Assembly: GCA_020736575.1 (NCBI GenBank)
Contig: JAGPYM010000003.1
Location: 2,232,001-2,296,000, forward strand
Source of the DNA: Thelonectria olida
Taxonomy: Eukaryota; Ascomycota; Sordariomycetes; Hypocreales; Nectriaceae
DNA length: 64,000 nt
Reading direction: 5' to 3'
Made by a program: the position numbers and the translations under genes
Shown: positions 47,003 through 59,075 of the stretch, in pieces
How positions within the stretch are numbered: the first letter of the stretch is position 1
Layout: each line of letters opens with the position of its first letter
Notes under the pieces: generated by a model
Database searches by the model: none
What the model was told of the DNA's origin: nothing
What the model saw: the letters and a program-made list of their open reading frames with translations, nothing else

Positions 47003-47758
47003 ATGGGAAAGGATGAGTCTACTTCGACTTCATCTCCTCCGTTTTCCGACTTGTCCGAGCCAAGCACCGTTTTCTGTTTTCTCCGTTTTCTGTCGTCATC
47101 AGAAATCCTCACGGACAGAGTGATACGTACTATCACCCAATTCCACTCCACAGCGCCGCATTCAATCCTTCCACGGCGAATCATTATCCTGCTCATATCC
47201 TCCTCGAGAGCCAAGCCTGAGGCCAAGACCGGGGCCAAGATATCCTCCCAAGAACCAGTCATGACTGATATCAGCCATACAACATGCAGTAACCCACCCT
47301 CCGTCCCGCCAAGCTTCTTAGTATCGGATTGGCAGTGCGGCAGTGCAACTTTCACTTTATTACCCCTTCCCTCTCAACCTCACCGAGCCGAAGCCGACCG
47401 GGGGGGCTTTGCCTTGGCCTTCCTTCCCGGGACAAGGTCCAAAATGCTACGAATAAGCTTGTCTGTCAAGCTTTTTAAAGCCAAGACCGCAAGCCTCTCA
47501 TCCTCAGCCCACGTTGGCGTGCCCGAATTTGGCCAACAACCGGGGGGCGGGCGCGGTTCGTGTACAGACGACGAAGTTGTGTCCGCGTCATCGGTCAACC
47601 AACGAGGCGATTCCCTTGCCAAGGGAGTTCGTCGGGTGCGTCCAACGACGGAGAAGCAATCGCCCACGCCTGTTTGGATCTACAAGGTGTCCCCAATGCC
47701 GGGTGATGTTGACGATCAGGTATCTACTCGGCTCGCCCCAAAAGAGACGTCTCCTTAA
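47003..47758 (+). CDS. Doubtful 251-codon ORF in the pacC upstream region
   Basis: This ATG-started ORF is long for its surroundings but overlaps a 157-codon ORF on the other strand and shows no domain, signal peptide or membrane segment that I can support. It is Ser/Pro-rich and crosses several of the GCCAAG sites. It could be an orphan gene or chance. Confidence 0.15.
   Translation: MGKDESTSTSSPPFSDLSEPSTVFCFLRFLSSSEILTDRVIRTITQFHSTAPHSILPRRIIILLISSSRAKPEAKTGAKISSQEPVMTDISHTTCSNPPSVPPSFLVSDWQCGSATFTLLPLPSQPHRAEADRGGFALAFLPGTRSKMLRISLSVKLFKAKTASLSSSAHVGVPEFGQQPGGGRGSCTDDEVVSASSVNQRGDSLAKGVRRVRPTTEKQSPTPVWIYKVSPMPGDVDDQVSTRLAPKETSP
47210..47239 (+). promoter_or_regulatory. Three further PacC-type hexamers
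   Basis: GCCAAG occurs at about 47210, 47222 and 47234, spaced twelve bases apart. Single copies follow near 47308, 47480 and 47618, with one CTTGGC near 47413. Confidence 0.55.
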
Positions 47759-49334
47759 CTGCAGGCAACTTAACTTAACTACCTATCTGCCTCCCTATTC
47801 CCGATGGCTTACCGAGAAAGGAAACCCATCTATTAGCACACGAAGATGGCAACTGTCAAATATCCCGGGCAATAAGTAGGATGTGTATGAAGCATTATTC
47901 GAGCATAAAGACTAAGCAATAGGTAAGCTGATTAGGAGGCGTGCTCTTGCACGTGACCGCACCGAACAATGATGGCAATCCGCATCATCGACAAAGTGTA
48001 AGTAGCCTCTGCGGAACCCCTCCTCTTCAACTTCCTTCGGCCCAAGATGAAAATTCAAGATCAAGAAGCGTGCTTCTCTATCGACGTTGTAGCTTGGAGT
48101 AATCGACATGGAGTCCAGTCAACCGCCTTCATAACCACATTCTCCTCTTCTCTGCATCTCTCTAACCAATCGTTGTCAATGCCTTCACCGCAACTGACTG
48201 ACCTTTGCCACGACATGCCTCTCTTCAACCCAACCCTAACTCATCAGCCCTAACATCATCTGTCACTTGCATATTCAGAAACTTGTTGTGGGAAGGAAAG
48301 ATCAAGACTTCCATTTGCAGAGCTGGCAAGGCTTTGTGAGTGGCGACGACCAGGAAGCTACCTAATCCCTCCAGTGACCCAATCCTTTTTTTACTCCTTT
48401 TTTGACCGTCATGGTGCCTGTGGCACAAAAAGACAACGAGGAGAAGCACATGGCATCATCCTTTGTATTCCATCCTTCATCCTCCGTCATGCCCATATCA
48501 TGTTCCTGTTGGGCCGATCCAAGGCCCAATACCTATGCTTCCTCCTCTCTATATATCGAGACTGCCGCCGATAGCCCCTGATGTACCCCAAACAATATTA
48601 AAAAATCAGAGTCGAGAAGGTATCAAAATATGCTCCAGATGAGCTGAGACGACTAATGTCATAAAAAATTTCTCTCACAGGTAATGTTGAAGTGGTGGTT
48701 GTGTCGTGGTGGGTGCTCGAAGTCAACGAGTTAATCGGGTATGTGCAAGAAAAGATGCCGCAAAAATCGACGACGCAACTCAAGAGTCCAGCCCTGCCCC
48801 GTCAAGGGGTTGTTGAGTCGCCGTGAGCAAGTGCTCATAGCATAGGTAGGACTCATGAGACCACCAAAAATCGAATATTCTCCCGTGGAGTCACGACAAA
48901 AGGCCGAGAAGGACGGCCAAGTCTCAGCTCAATATGCCTCAACCAAACTTGTCCGAGCCAAACCGCGATGCTCCGCCCCAGCAAAGGCCGATACGACGAC
49001 GGTCACCAGAAAGTGAATAGTTGAGATGACCAACTATTCAGTTTGGCTTTTCCGCGTAACCGAACGATCATCCGCCGAATCAGGGCACAATGCCGACGAG
49101 TCCCAAACGCCAAGAATCGAAAATAATATGAAAATGGAGTGAGGAAAAGAAAAGGAAAATGAAATCGTGCAGAGAAGAACCGTGTCATCGTGATAGTGAT
49201 ATGATCCAAAGGTCGCCGCCTCGATCATGATGGGCGACACGGCCTCCCTTGGCCCAGCCAACCAGCCAACCCGAATCCCGAAACCGTTGAGCCCAATTCC
49301 GGAGCCCCAAAACGCCGTGCATGCAGAAGAGGTA

Positions 49335-50384
49335 TTATACAGAACCGAGACGGAGGAGGGCTTCGACGGCCTCTCGCTCCTGTGCGTCAGAGGTGTCCGC
49401 CAACGCCGAAAAGTCGATGTTTGCTGGTTGAGGGGGACGAGCCAAGCCAGAACCAGCAGAAAAAGATCGAAGTCCACCTGGTGTATATACAGAAGAAGAA
49501 AAAAGGCCACGGTCCGACTGGGCCGCAGCCATATTGGGGTACGACTCAGCGCGAAGGGCAGCAGCCCCCACCGCTGCCCAGTCTTCGTCATCAGTCACGT
49601 CCTCGGGATCGTCATTCATGACGACGTCATCATCTGGGGCTTCCGAACACGAGGCTGATGCAGATCCGTCCATAGACATTCTGTCAGCCTCGTTCTCTTC
49701 CATGGAGATGTCGTCGTGGTCGTCGTGAGAGAAGTGAACGGAATCACCACCGTTCGACGCGTTTAACCTCTTGCGGTCCTGGCCTCTGCCAGTCTTGGCG
49801 ATGGGAATACCCGTGCCGTAAGAAGAAGGTGGTGTTCCTCGACGGGTTCGCGCGGGCTGTCCTTGCTGACGAGCATCCCATCGCCCCCATCCAACTTTCT
49901 CAAATTCCACCTCTCCGTCCAATCCTCCTCCTTCTCCTCCCCGACCTTCCAACGCTCCAACCACCAGTCTCCGCGCCTTTGTGGGAGGAATGCCCGAGAA
50001 CCCCGGAACCGAGGTGGTCAGGTATCCCATAATGTGTCTGATAGCCAGGGGCCCGTGGTTGAGCAGGATCTCAGGCAGGTGGTATTTGGCGAGGAGGGAG
50101 CTGGTGATGGCACCCGAGGCCTCGAGAAGGGCAGGCGAGACCGACCGGCGATCGGTCGATTCCTGAAGGTCCAGGTCCGAGTCAATAGGCTCGAGCTTGG
50201 CCTTCTGGAGTTGCGCCTTGAGCCCGTGGGGCGGGAGGGCGGGAGATATGGAGTTGGGGGGAGTAGGGAGGGGTTGAGATCGTGTCACAGTCGCAGGGAC
50301 ACTCCGAGCCGCTACAGCAGTTAAGTTGTCTCGGCTCAAGGAGGCCTGGGGGATATCGCGGGCAGCCGCTGCCATGGTAGCCAT
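49335..50384 (-). CDS. STB3: Sin3-binding protein, Stb3-like
   Basis: Yeast Stb3 binds the RRPE element and recruits the Sin3-Rpd3 deacetylase to repress ribosome-biogenesis genes when TOR signalling is low. The family domain is at about residues 93-172: LLAKYHLPEILLNHGPLAIR, then VPGFSGIPPTKARRLVVGAL and VEFEKVGWGRWDA. The C-terminal half is acidic with Asp-rich stretches and ends PANIDFSALADTSDAQEREA. I chose the ATG at 50384 (349 residues), about 90 residues before the domain. The frame stays open to another ATG at 50609, which would add 75 residues (MSQPASYIAAH). A possible intron acceptor (catcactctcag) between the two suggests that the upper part is leader. No intron is needed in the main body. 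Confidence 0.85.
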   Translation of the reverse strand: MATMAAAARDIPQASLSRDNLTAVAARSVPATVTRSQPLPTPPNSISPALPPHGLKAQLQKAKLEPIDSDLDLQESTDRRSVSPALLEASGAITSSLLAKYHLPEILLNHGPLAIRHIMGYLTTSVPGFSGIPPTKARRLVVGALEGRGGEGGGLDGEVEFEKVGWGRWDARQQGQPARTRRGTPPSSYGTGIPIAKTGRGQDRKRLNASNGGDSVHFSHDDHDDISMEENEADRMSMDGSASASCSEAPDDDVVMNDDPEDVTDDEDWAAVGAAALRAESYPNMAAAQSDRGLFSSSVYTPGGLRSFSAGSGLARPPQPANIDFSALADTSDAQEREAVEALLRLGSV

Positions 50385-53300
50385 GTTTACCGGTATTCGG
50401 TTGAGGGTTCGCTTCCGAACGGGTCTGAGAGTGATGATGTCAGCAACTGGGCGGTCTATCGGCGATGTTCTTCTTGGCTGATGATGATATTGATGATGAG
50501 GTTTTAAGATGAACATGGGTAGAGGAAAGAGATGCGACTTTATATCAAAAGCCAAAAGGGCGGCAAACAAGCGTGCATGGGCGGCGATATAGGAAGCCGG
50601 TTGACTCATGCATGCGCGGGCAAACGCGCAAGGTTGGTGACGCTACGTACCTTGTTCAGAAGCTTTGTCAGGATGATCGCTTACAACAGTTAAGCTGGAG
50701 CGAACGAAACGATGGTGACGGCGGGCCTGGCAGAGCTTGACGCGATGATCGGGACTGTGACAGATGACTCTGGATCTGAATGTGTGTTTCCTATGCGGTT
50801 TGGTTGTTGTTTGGGGAGGAGGAAGGGGAGGGACGGGAGCTGCGATGGTCGGATACAAGTAATAATGTATAAGCGGCCAGGGCAGGTGAGCCTGCCCGAG
50901 CCTTGTGAGTCGTCTGGTACGTATCCCGAGGTACGTACCTCCTCTCCGTACCGCAACGATAGGTACAAACCGGGGGTAGGGAGGCGCTCGCTCAGCAGCA
51001 CTCAACAGTCAACACCCAGCACTGGCGGCCAAGCTAACGAAAGGGGGGGTGTGGGATGGGTGATTCAGCCTGTGAGAAGCATCGGCATGTTTGGAGACGT
51101 GTGATATTTTGGTACTTTCCCACGATGATGCCCTATCCGCACGCCCCCCTTTTGCTCTTTTATCTCATCCCATCTCATCCCCATCCATCCCTTCATCCAT
51201 CCACCCAGGTCGGCAGTGCCCAAGGCAACAGGCTAGAAATGCACAGTGCTGGTCTGTCAGATGTGCCATTCCGGTGCCCTGACGGGTACGAACAGTTGCA
51301 GTGAGATGCTGTACCTGTAGGTACGACAACCAGGTTATGCAGGTGAGTCCGCCGAGTGCGGGTCAGGTCAAAGCCCCCAAAAAGAAGCCTGGAGATGCTC
51401 TGGAGTCATCAGTCAAGCCCCGTGTTTTTTACCCTTTCGAAACTTCCTTTCATCGCCAAAGGGGGGCGTGCGCCTAGTGCGCTCGGTGGCTTGCTGATAA
51501 GCTTGGGGAGAAGAATGCGACACCAACCGGCTTCCTTCTTGTTGCCCAGTCGCCTCGGGTCTCTGGTCTGTGGATTCTGGATGATATTATGTCTCTCGAA
51601 CACGGCCAGCCATTCTTTCGTCTTCTGTTGTTGTCTACCTCTGTTTTCAATAACACTGCAGCCCTCCTATTTCATTTTGTGTGCTCTTTCACGCCCACAA
51701 ACAACAACATGTCAGTGCACCAAGCCATCTGCTCCGGGTGCTCTTCCGCATGGGGCCGGTAGCCCAGGGCGATGGGACACAGCAGAGTCTAGGGGGAGCT
51801 CCCCGGGTAAGCGAAACGAGACAATTGCCAGTTCATCGACTATGTTCAACGCAGAGTCCACCGCAAGGCTCGTCCGCGAATTATTTGATTTCCCTTTTAC
51901 TTCTTTTTTGAAAATTTTCCTTTCTCCCCTGGAACATGGCTTCGGCGCATTTCGGTTGTTGTGCTCGATGCCTTCATGGTCCACGGGGGTAGCCACGATA
52001 TCGTGGAGTCAACCCACTGCATAGTGCATGCTGGAACGAATGGAGCCCCGGGCTCGATACCGGCGACCGGCCCCGACTTGCTGCTTGTAAGCTGTGCCCG
52101 TCTTCTCAATAACGTCGTCATTGTGCTTCGTACCTCTCCGTCCAAGGCACTGCGGGCCTCAGAGACCAGGCCCCGTTTCGAAGGTACTCTGACCTACTGG
52201 CATCCGCTGGGCCTCGTGTTGATGACGGCTGGTTCTCGTCGTTCGAACAAGTCGCAATACGGCTTCCTCCAGCTTTCTATTACATGGACAAAGGCGGTGT
52301 CTCCATCAAACGCCCACAGTCCGGGGGATCTGTTAGCGCGCACAAGTTCCAGAATCGCAATTTCATTCGACGGCTCTAGCACCCTTCTCTCCACGAGCCT
52401 ACGAATCCCGAGAGATTGGACGCAATATCCCAGTCTGAGCCTTTCGGCGCACTTCACCTGGCTTTGTCCGCATTCCTTCAGCGCCCGTCTAGCCTATGGG
52501 GCGGCCCACGGGTTTGGATTTTGACGCCAAGCTTGGTTACTGACGGTTCGATAGGGGTGTGCTTGGTTGTTGGTGGCGGATGATGGATCAGGGCAGGGCA
52601 ACGAGCCTGAAATCGCACATTTCTTCAGTCATCGGCGTCGTCTCGTAAACTTGGGCAAAGCCGCCAAAATTCAACTCATCACGTTCCCAGAGACGTGGCT
52701 GTCGTCATGACATGCAGCTCCCATCCCCGTACCCAGCGTACCGCATCGCAGCCCGGGCCAGAGTGGGCTCGTTTCCAACGAGGTGGCCCCTACTAATAAA
52801 GATTTCTGGGCATCTGCCAGATGAAAGGATCTGCGAATGCCAAAGAGTCGAATCAATTTCCAAAGCCCTTCTAGGCCGTCGGGCGAACCAGGGGCGTAAA
52901 GGGAGCCCCGAGACATGACGGTGAAGTCGTTGACAATTGCTCGATATGTGCATATGCTCTCACTTGCACACCAATTCATATTGTTGAATCGAGTACAAAT
53001 ACTGCAACTCATCAGGGTGGCCAGGCCGCCAGTTACTGGACGGCCCAGGAACCTGTCGTCAAAGGGGGAGGGGTGTGCTGTTATCGTTCCGCATGTCCAT
53101 GACTTCGCAGGTACTTGTTCTGTTCCCGTGGTACCGTGTCGTCGCAAAGTTTCCGCACGGTCTCATCCCCCCCCCATTGCCCATTTGGCCCCTGGAATTG
53201 TGTGTATCATGGGCCTCCCGTTCTGCCCAACGATGGCGTTGCATCAAGATAACAACAAACCCTAATGAAAAATAATGGTGAATCTTGTAGGGTTTGCTCG

Positions 53301-54700
53301 CCTTAACTCCCGTCTCATCATCAGACGTAATCTTGACTCTGACTATCGCTTTTGTCATTGATATATTGGCCCCGTCTGAGCCAGCTGATAAAGATCGTGG
53401 TATTTTCGCGTCCCCCGTGACAAATTCATCCCGTGGCTACCCCGAGCGCAATCGCTCGCGTCTGGCTGTTGGCGTCCCACCAGCTGCCGCTGTCCATGGA
53501 ACCCAACAAGTGCATTTGGGTTCTCATCGCAGCGCGCAGGACATTCCATGATGGATGGTCGTCCAGAAGCATGAATGGTTGCTGCCATAGTGTTCCTGAT
53601 GAACTGCAACCCGAGGTTCCAGTGGGCAAATTCGCGCAACATCTCCCACACCACTTCAACGCACCCTTGGTTTCCCTACGCTCTTCAGAGGCCGAGCTTG
53701 GGTACCTGTCAGCAACTTCACTCGCTTCCAGCCAAGTCGACCTGCAACCATCACGTTCCTCGTGGCCCCCCTTCTGATTGGTCTCGTGATGTTGTATTGA
53801 GTAGTGACATATTTCCCTTTGTGCCCAGCATTGTTCGCTCAACAGGGCTCTCTCCCACGGTTGGTGGAGGCCCCTCGTGCGAAACATCTCCTCTCGGTGC
53901 ATCGTCGTATCAAGGGTTCCGGCTGCAAGCCCTGCTTAGCCCATCACCCATTGACACGACCCCACGTTGTAACACGCTGCATCGTGGGCTGTCCTCGAAA
54001 GGCGACATTTCTCCATACTTGGTACTCCATACACTTTAGGTTACCGGCCCAGCCACAGAGATGGGGAGCCATGGGGGCCACGGGGGCGCGGGCATTGATA
54101 GCAACTCGTCAATAGAACCGCCACTGGTTCGTTCTATTGCTCGTTTACTCCCGCTGCCCCGCGGCACCTGCGCTCTTGGGGACGGTAATGGCATCTTGCG
54201 GGGGATTAGTAGCCGGACTACCTCGACCGATTCCGGTCTATCCCGCTCCGGCTCGTCGTGCGGAGGCCATTGTCCCAACTGAGAGGTCGACGTACTGTGC
54301 AACTCCATTTTGCCTGTCGCCTTGTACACTCGATTCGCCTTGACGTTGGGGCATCGCGGCAGCGCTTTCGGCCAAAGTCACCCCGCTTCATGTGCTCCCC
54401 ACCAAGAGGAGTGTTGAGTATTTCCCGCCGCCATGTTTCGAGTGAAGTCGTCACCATGTTCAATCACATCATCTGGATCAAACGTGTGCATTAGCCCATT
54501 GGCTCATAGCCTTGACGTCGCTCGTTGGAGCCCGGAAAGTCGCTCGCCTCACGACGGGGCGTGCAGGTACAGCTCCGACGGACCTTCGACATCCCCAGAT
54601 TCGGCAAATTGAACCTGTGATATCGACAATGATTAACTTTGATTGTGTTTTGTGGCCATGACCAAGGGTCTAGAAGCCCTTGGTGAACGATTCGTGTTCC
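50385..54700. other. Gene-free 4.3 kb between Stb3-like and TOP3
   Basis: Many 100-220 codon ORFs overlap on both strands (for example 51356-52024, 51961-52524, 52671-53147, 53426-53902), but none shows a domain or a convincing exon chain. C-runs and tgcccgag-type words are common. It may hold the Stb3 leader and the TOP3 3' UTR. A decayed gene cannot be excluded. Confidence 0.5.
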
Positions 54701-56949
54701 TCAACCTACTGGTCGTGCAAAGACAAATTCGCGACATGCCTATTGTGTGTGTTAGTGTTGCGTTACTTTGATCACCTGTTTGTATCGAAACCTACCGCCC
54801 GTAAAACGTCGAGTTTCTCCTGTGTCTGCATGAACACATGACGATATTGAGCGATGCTTTCTTGCAGCACCATGTCCTTAGTCGTACGGCCTTCGCAAAT
54901 AGCCTTCATCTTCAATTCCATCTCTCTGCGTAGGAATGGCTTGCCGAGACTGGTCTCGAAGTTCATTCGATCAAACCCCAGGATAAGGGCAACTCCCAAT
55001 TGCGTAGGGACGAATATTTTCACGCCCCCCCTCCGATTCCCTGCTGACGAAGCCCCTCCGCGCCCTCTGCCACCTCTGCCGCCCCGTCCGCCTCGTCCTC
55101 GGCCTCCTCTTGCAGGCGGGTTGTTATCCGGCTCTTCGCTGTCCGCTGATACCTGACCCGATCGGTCCGTTGTCGCAACATACTCTCGGTCCTGAATCTT
55201 TTGAATGTGCTCGGCCATGGTTGCATCAGTGCCGATTCCATTGGCATCCATTAGAGCGATCAGATCAGCCTCGGTGAGATATCCGGGAGGCGATGTCTTC
55301 CCTTCTGTCATCAATGCCTCGGTCGGCGTGAACTGTTCTCCCACCGTGAACTGTGGGAGCTCGGCCGTGTCATTCCAGCTCTCATAAATGTAGACATCGA
55401 GATAATTTCTCTCCAGAACGATGACTCCATGGGCGCTAAAGGTCTCAGCGCCGTACTCGATGTCAATATCAGTTGCCATGCCTTTCGCATCCTCTGAACA
55501 GCAGGCCAGGAACCGGCGAACAACGTATTCGTAGAGCCGACGTTCATCAACATTCAGGACATTGGGGCTCGCGTAGGTAATTGGATGGATCGGTGGGTGC
55601 GCCTTGTCGTCATGTCTTCCTTCTCTCGGTTGCCGAAAACCGCCGTCTCCGAGTCCTTGAGCATATTGTCCCCATCTTTGATCCGGTGTCTGCTTCTGAA
55701 CGAGGGCTCTGAGGTTGATGCCCTTGTCAAATCGGTCTGTTTCTGTCCTTGGATAACTAATAAATCCCTTATTGTAGAGTCCTTCGGCAATCGTCATTGC
55801 CTGCTGACCAGTCATTCGCAGGAGACGTGTCGCAGCTTTCTGCAACTCGACTGTTGTAAGGGGCAGGGGCTTGAACTTTCGCGTCGGTTTCTCTTGAACC
55901 TTGGTCACCTTTGCTGTTTTGGATGTGAGACATCTCTCATATAGAATGACTGTTGACATCCGATCAAACAGGCGATTACGCTGCCAAGTGAAGTTGACCT
56001 TCTTGTTCTCTCGGTTGTGCATCACCTTTATGCTCCAGAATGGTTCTGGGACAAAATTCTTGACACGAAAATATCGGTCCACGACAAACCCCAGCGTCGG
56101 AAATTGACATGATCCTGTCCTGTCAACGCATGCTTCAAATTCTTTTTTCGGGGAGTACTTACCATAACTGAGGGTCAAATTTTCCATCGGCCCGCCCAAA
56201 GGTCTCAAGCTGTTTGTGATATATCGTGTGAATGCGTAACCAATGCGTAGGTCTAACTCGATTCTAGTCGCAACTGCATTTGCTTGCATTACATCCAATT
56301 CGGCCAACCTTCGAGCTGCCGACAAGACATGTCTGTGGTACGCCGTTAGAGAGGTTTCGAAGGTTATACATCATGACGGGACGTACGCTCGTTCAACATT
56401 GCTGAACCTTGCCCGCTTAACTTGGATGCTCGAGTTCCCTACTTGGGCAGCTTTGACGATTTCGTGGCCGATATGTTCCCCTTCGCGATCACAATCTGTC
56501 CAGATGACCAGGAGGCGGGCATACTTGGCCTGGGATTCGATGTTTTTGGCGATTGTCTTTTTATCCTTCAAGGTGTCAGTCCAAGTTTGTGTTGGGGCCG
56601 TTGCGCATCTCACATCCATCACAGTTGTGATGACCGGGGCCCTGAAGAGCGACTCTGGCGGTGGGTGACTCCAGTTCTTGTATTCAGACGGGAATTCGAG
56701 ATTAGTCAAGTGGCCAGTGACGCAAGTCATGGTAACGTCGCATTGTCCATACGGAGAGCCGAAGTCGAAATTGAACGCGTAGTTCTTGATGTATTGATTT
56801 CGCGTGTTGTGCTGTTGAGCAAGTGGTCAGCATAGGCATTCGTTCGCAGTAAGGTTTGCCAGACTCACTGCCTGATAGGAGCCTCCGGACAGGTGGCCAG
56901 CGACAGCCTTTGAGATGGACGGCTTCTCTGCCACACACAAGACTCGCAT
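54701..56949 (-). CDS. TOP3: DNA topoisomerase III (type IA)
   Basis: Top3 works with the RecQ helicase Sgs1 and with Rmi1 to dissolve recombination intermediates. Exons 56949-56869, 56811-56614, 56565-56387, 56332-56163, 56114-54796 and 54739-54701 give 661 residues (yeast 656). The TOPRIM domain starts MRVLCVAEKPSISKAVAGHL and includes IWTDCDREGEHIG. The catalytic tyrosine is in FISYPRTETDRF, about residue 330. The 48-base fourth intron is open in frame, but removing it restores LSYGSCQFPTLGF. A glycine/arginine-rich insert (about residues 544-573, repeated RGGRG) lies just before IFVPTQLGVALI. The 12-residue terminal exon is the least certain part. The DUF1295 gene is divergent, about 700 bases away. 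Confidence 0.94.
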
Positions 56950-57643
56950 CTTTGCATTTCAGAATGGCAATCCTAGGGTTCAAGTCTTCCAGCGCCTGTC
57001 GGTTCACGAGCGAGTGGCCTCAGGCATGGACTATCCCAACAGTTTGCAACAGGCGTGATCCAGCGAAGGAGGAGACGTGCAAAGCAACCTTGGGGAAGGC
57101 ACGATTGAGCGCTTGAGCCTCAATTTAGGTTATGACGTAGTTTTCAAACCATTCAACACAGGCAGGCAATTCAGACCTGTCGATTTCCGCTGGTCTAGCC
57201 TCTATTCCCTTGGTTTGGACAGCCTTTGAGCATCAAGTTCACCGACGTCACGGATGAAAAAAAAACTCGGCATGCGTTTCGACGAAGTCCGGGCCTGTCG
57301 TAAAATTAAACGAGGCGCTTGTCTGCTGGCGGGGTAATCAGCGGTTGTCGGCCAAGCACGGCATACAGAGCCACAGCGGCTCCATCCGCTGGCTAGGCGA
57401 TCGCTCCAGGAGATGGACCCCTACGACGATCGCAAACGATCGCGAACGTAGCGCAATAGATGTCATTCCTCCCTCGTCTTGATCGATGACGACTGCATGG
57501 AACGGCCGGAACTGCAAAGCAACAGTCCTTAAACTTGCCTCTGTTGCAACCACGCGAAACAACCAATACTCAACCTCTCTCACCTAATACAGCACATATC
57601 TAGCTGTCTTACGAACAACTGCACCTACCTACACAGTCGCAAC
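56950..57643. promoter_or_regulatory. Divergent promoter region, TOP3 / DUF1295
   Basis: This 694-base space lies between two start codons facing away from each other, so it must hold both promoters. Words such as cgatcgcaaacgatcgcgaacg (57429-57450) contain repeated cgatcgc. I recognise no named site. Confidence 0.55.
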
Positions 57644-58878
57644 ATGGCTGTCCCTCTCCTCAAATCCATTCGGGACTCTGGTGATTTCTCCAAATCCGTC
57701 GAGCCCTACATCCCCCAGCTCTATGCCCTCCCGCGCCAGATTCTTGCCAACATTGCCAATCCATCTGGCTTGGGGCAGCTCTATGTCGACACCAATCCTC
57801 TCATCTCGGCCTTTGGGCTCTCAGTAGCTTTTGGTGCGATTTTTCTAGTCGTCTCTGAGATCAATCGAAACTGGTCGCAGGTCGATCGGATGTGGAGTAT
57901 CCTGCCAAACTTCTACATCCTTCACCTCGCTGTCTGGGCTCGTCTCGCCGGCTTGTCCCACTCTCGACTCGACCTTGTCGCCGTATTCAGCACTATTTGG
58001 AGTGTAAGTTTCTCCGATACGGTTAAATCGCTTGTCTAACAGCTATTGCAGGTCAGATTGACATTCAATTACTGGCGGCGAGGTGGCTATCAAGTTGGAT
58101 CTGAGGACTACAGATGGTCAGTCCATTGCCAATATATTCCAAATCTGACATGTAGCTCACTCGCGGCAGGGCAATCGTCAAGGATCATATTCCCGATATC
58201 GCCTTTTTCATCTTGAACGTTACCTTCATCTCATTCATCCAGAGTGTTTTGCTATTTGCCATCTCAGGCGTTCCTGCATATGCCATCCTTCTCTCGAATC
58301 AGTTTGAGAAGGACATTACGGCGGCCGATGTCTCATACCTCATCATACAGCTTGCTCTTGTGCTCAGCGAGTTTGTCAGCGATGGCCAGCAGCAAAGTGG
58401 GTTTTCTGGGTCTGTCGAGGGCACTTGATTACGAAGACTAACTGAGTCGACAGAATATCAAAATGCTAAACATCAGTACAAGAAGGATGGGAAGGTCCCT
58501 GAGGGCTTCAAGCGAGCTGATCTGGACCGGGGTTTCAATACCACCGGCTTGTGGGCTTACAGCAGGCACCCAAACTTCTTCGCCGAGCAACTGATCTGGT
58601 TCGTCCTCTATCAGTGGAGTTGCTTCGCTACCAACAACCTCTTCAGCTGGACTTTTGCTGGTTCAGCATCGTTGATCCTGCTCTTCCAGGGCTCTACGTG
58701 GCTCACCGAGCTGATCACGGCCAAGAAGTATGAGGAATATGAACTATATCAGAAGAATGTTGGCATGTTTATTCCCACGTCAACTCAAGGATACAAGACC
58801 CCGACCCAGGGGCCCAAAATCATCCGGACCAGCGAGTTGGCCAAGCGCCAGGCGCTCAAAGATACGAAGCAGAATTAA
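57644..58878 (+). CDS. DUF1295 membrane protein (steroid reductase-like)
   Basis: This is a polytopic membrane protein of the DUF1295 family, related to 3-oxo-5-alpha-steroid 4-dehydrogenases and isoprenylcysteine methyltransferases. Its substrate in fungi is unknown to me. Exons 57644-58003, 58052-58116, 58170-58396 and 58454-58878 give 358 residues. Several hydrophobic helices are visible, for example LISAFGLSVAFGAIFLVVSE and IAFFILNVTFISFIQSVLLF. The family motif is GLWAYSRHPNFFAEQLIW, near residue 250; it corresponds to the NADPH- or cofactor-binding RHP motif of these enzymes. The lysine-rich C-terminus (ALKDTKQN) could aid ER retention, but it is not a classical KKxx signal. Exon phases are consistent. 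Confidence 0.88.
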
Positions 58879-59075
58879 TGTTCTGTCATTTATAGTGGGA
58901 GCAAGCGTCTCCGTCATTCTACAGAGTTGATAGTAATCAGTTGGGTATCAATAGACACGTCAAGGGGCTTGGGGAAGGGCATTCAACATGCAACGAAACG
59001 CAAGGGAAGGCAGGAGGTCGTCAGCGTATGGGTAACGACTGGCGTAGTCTAGAGGTCTATCAGTTCTAATCTATA

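Larger units (their letters stand above)
44612..49334. other. pacC upstream region, 4.7 kb
   Basis: No confident gene lies here. GCCAAG or its complement CTTGGC occurs over 20 times between about 44,970 and 47,625. The remainder to 49,334 includes the Stb3-like 3' UTR and has no recognisable feature. A 251-codon ORF (47003-47758) is listed separately as doubtful. Confidence 0.55.

Noticed and set aside
56115..56162. Open 16-codon insert in TOP3
   Set aside because: It has gtaagt and acag ends, and removal restores LSYGSCQFPTLGF.
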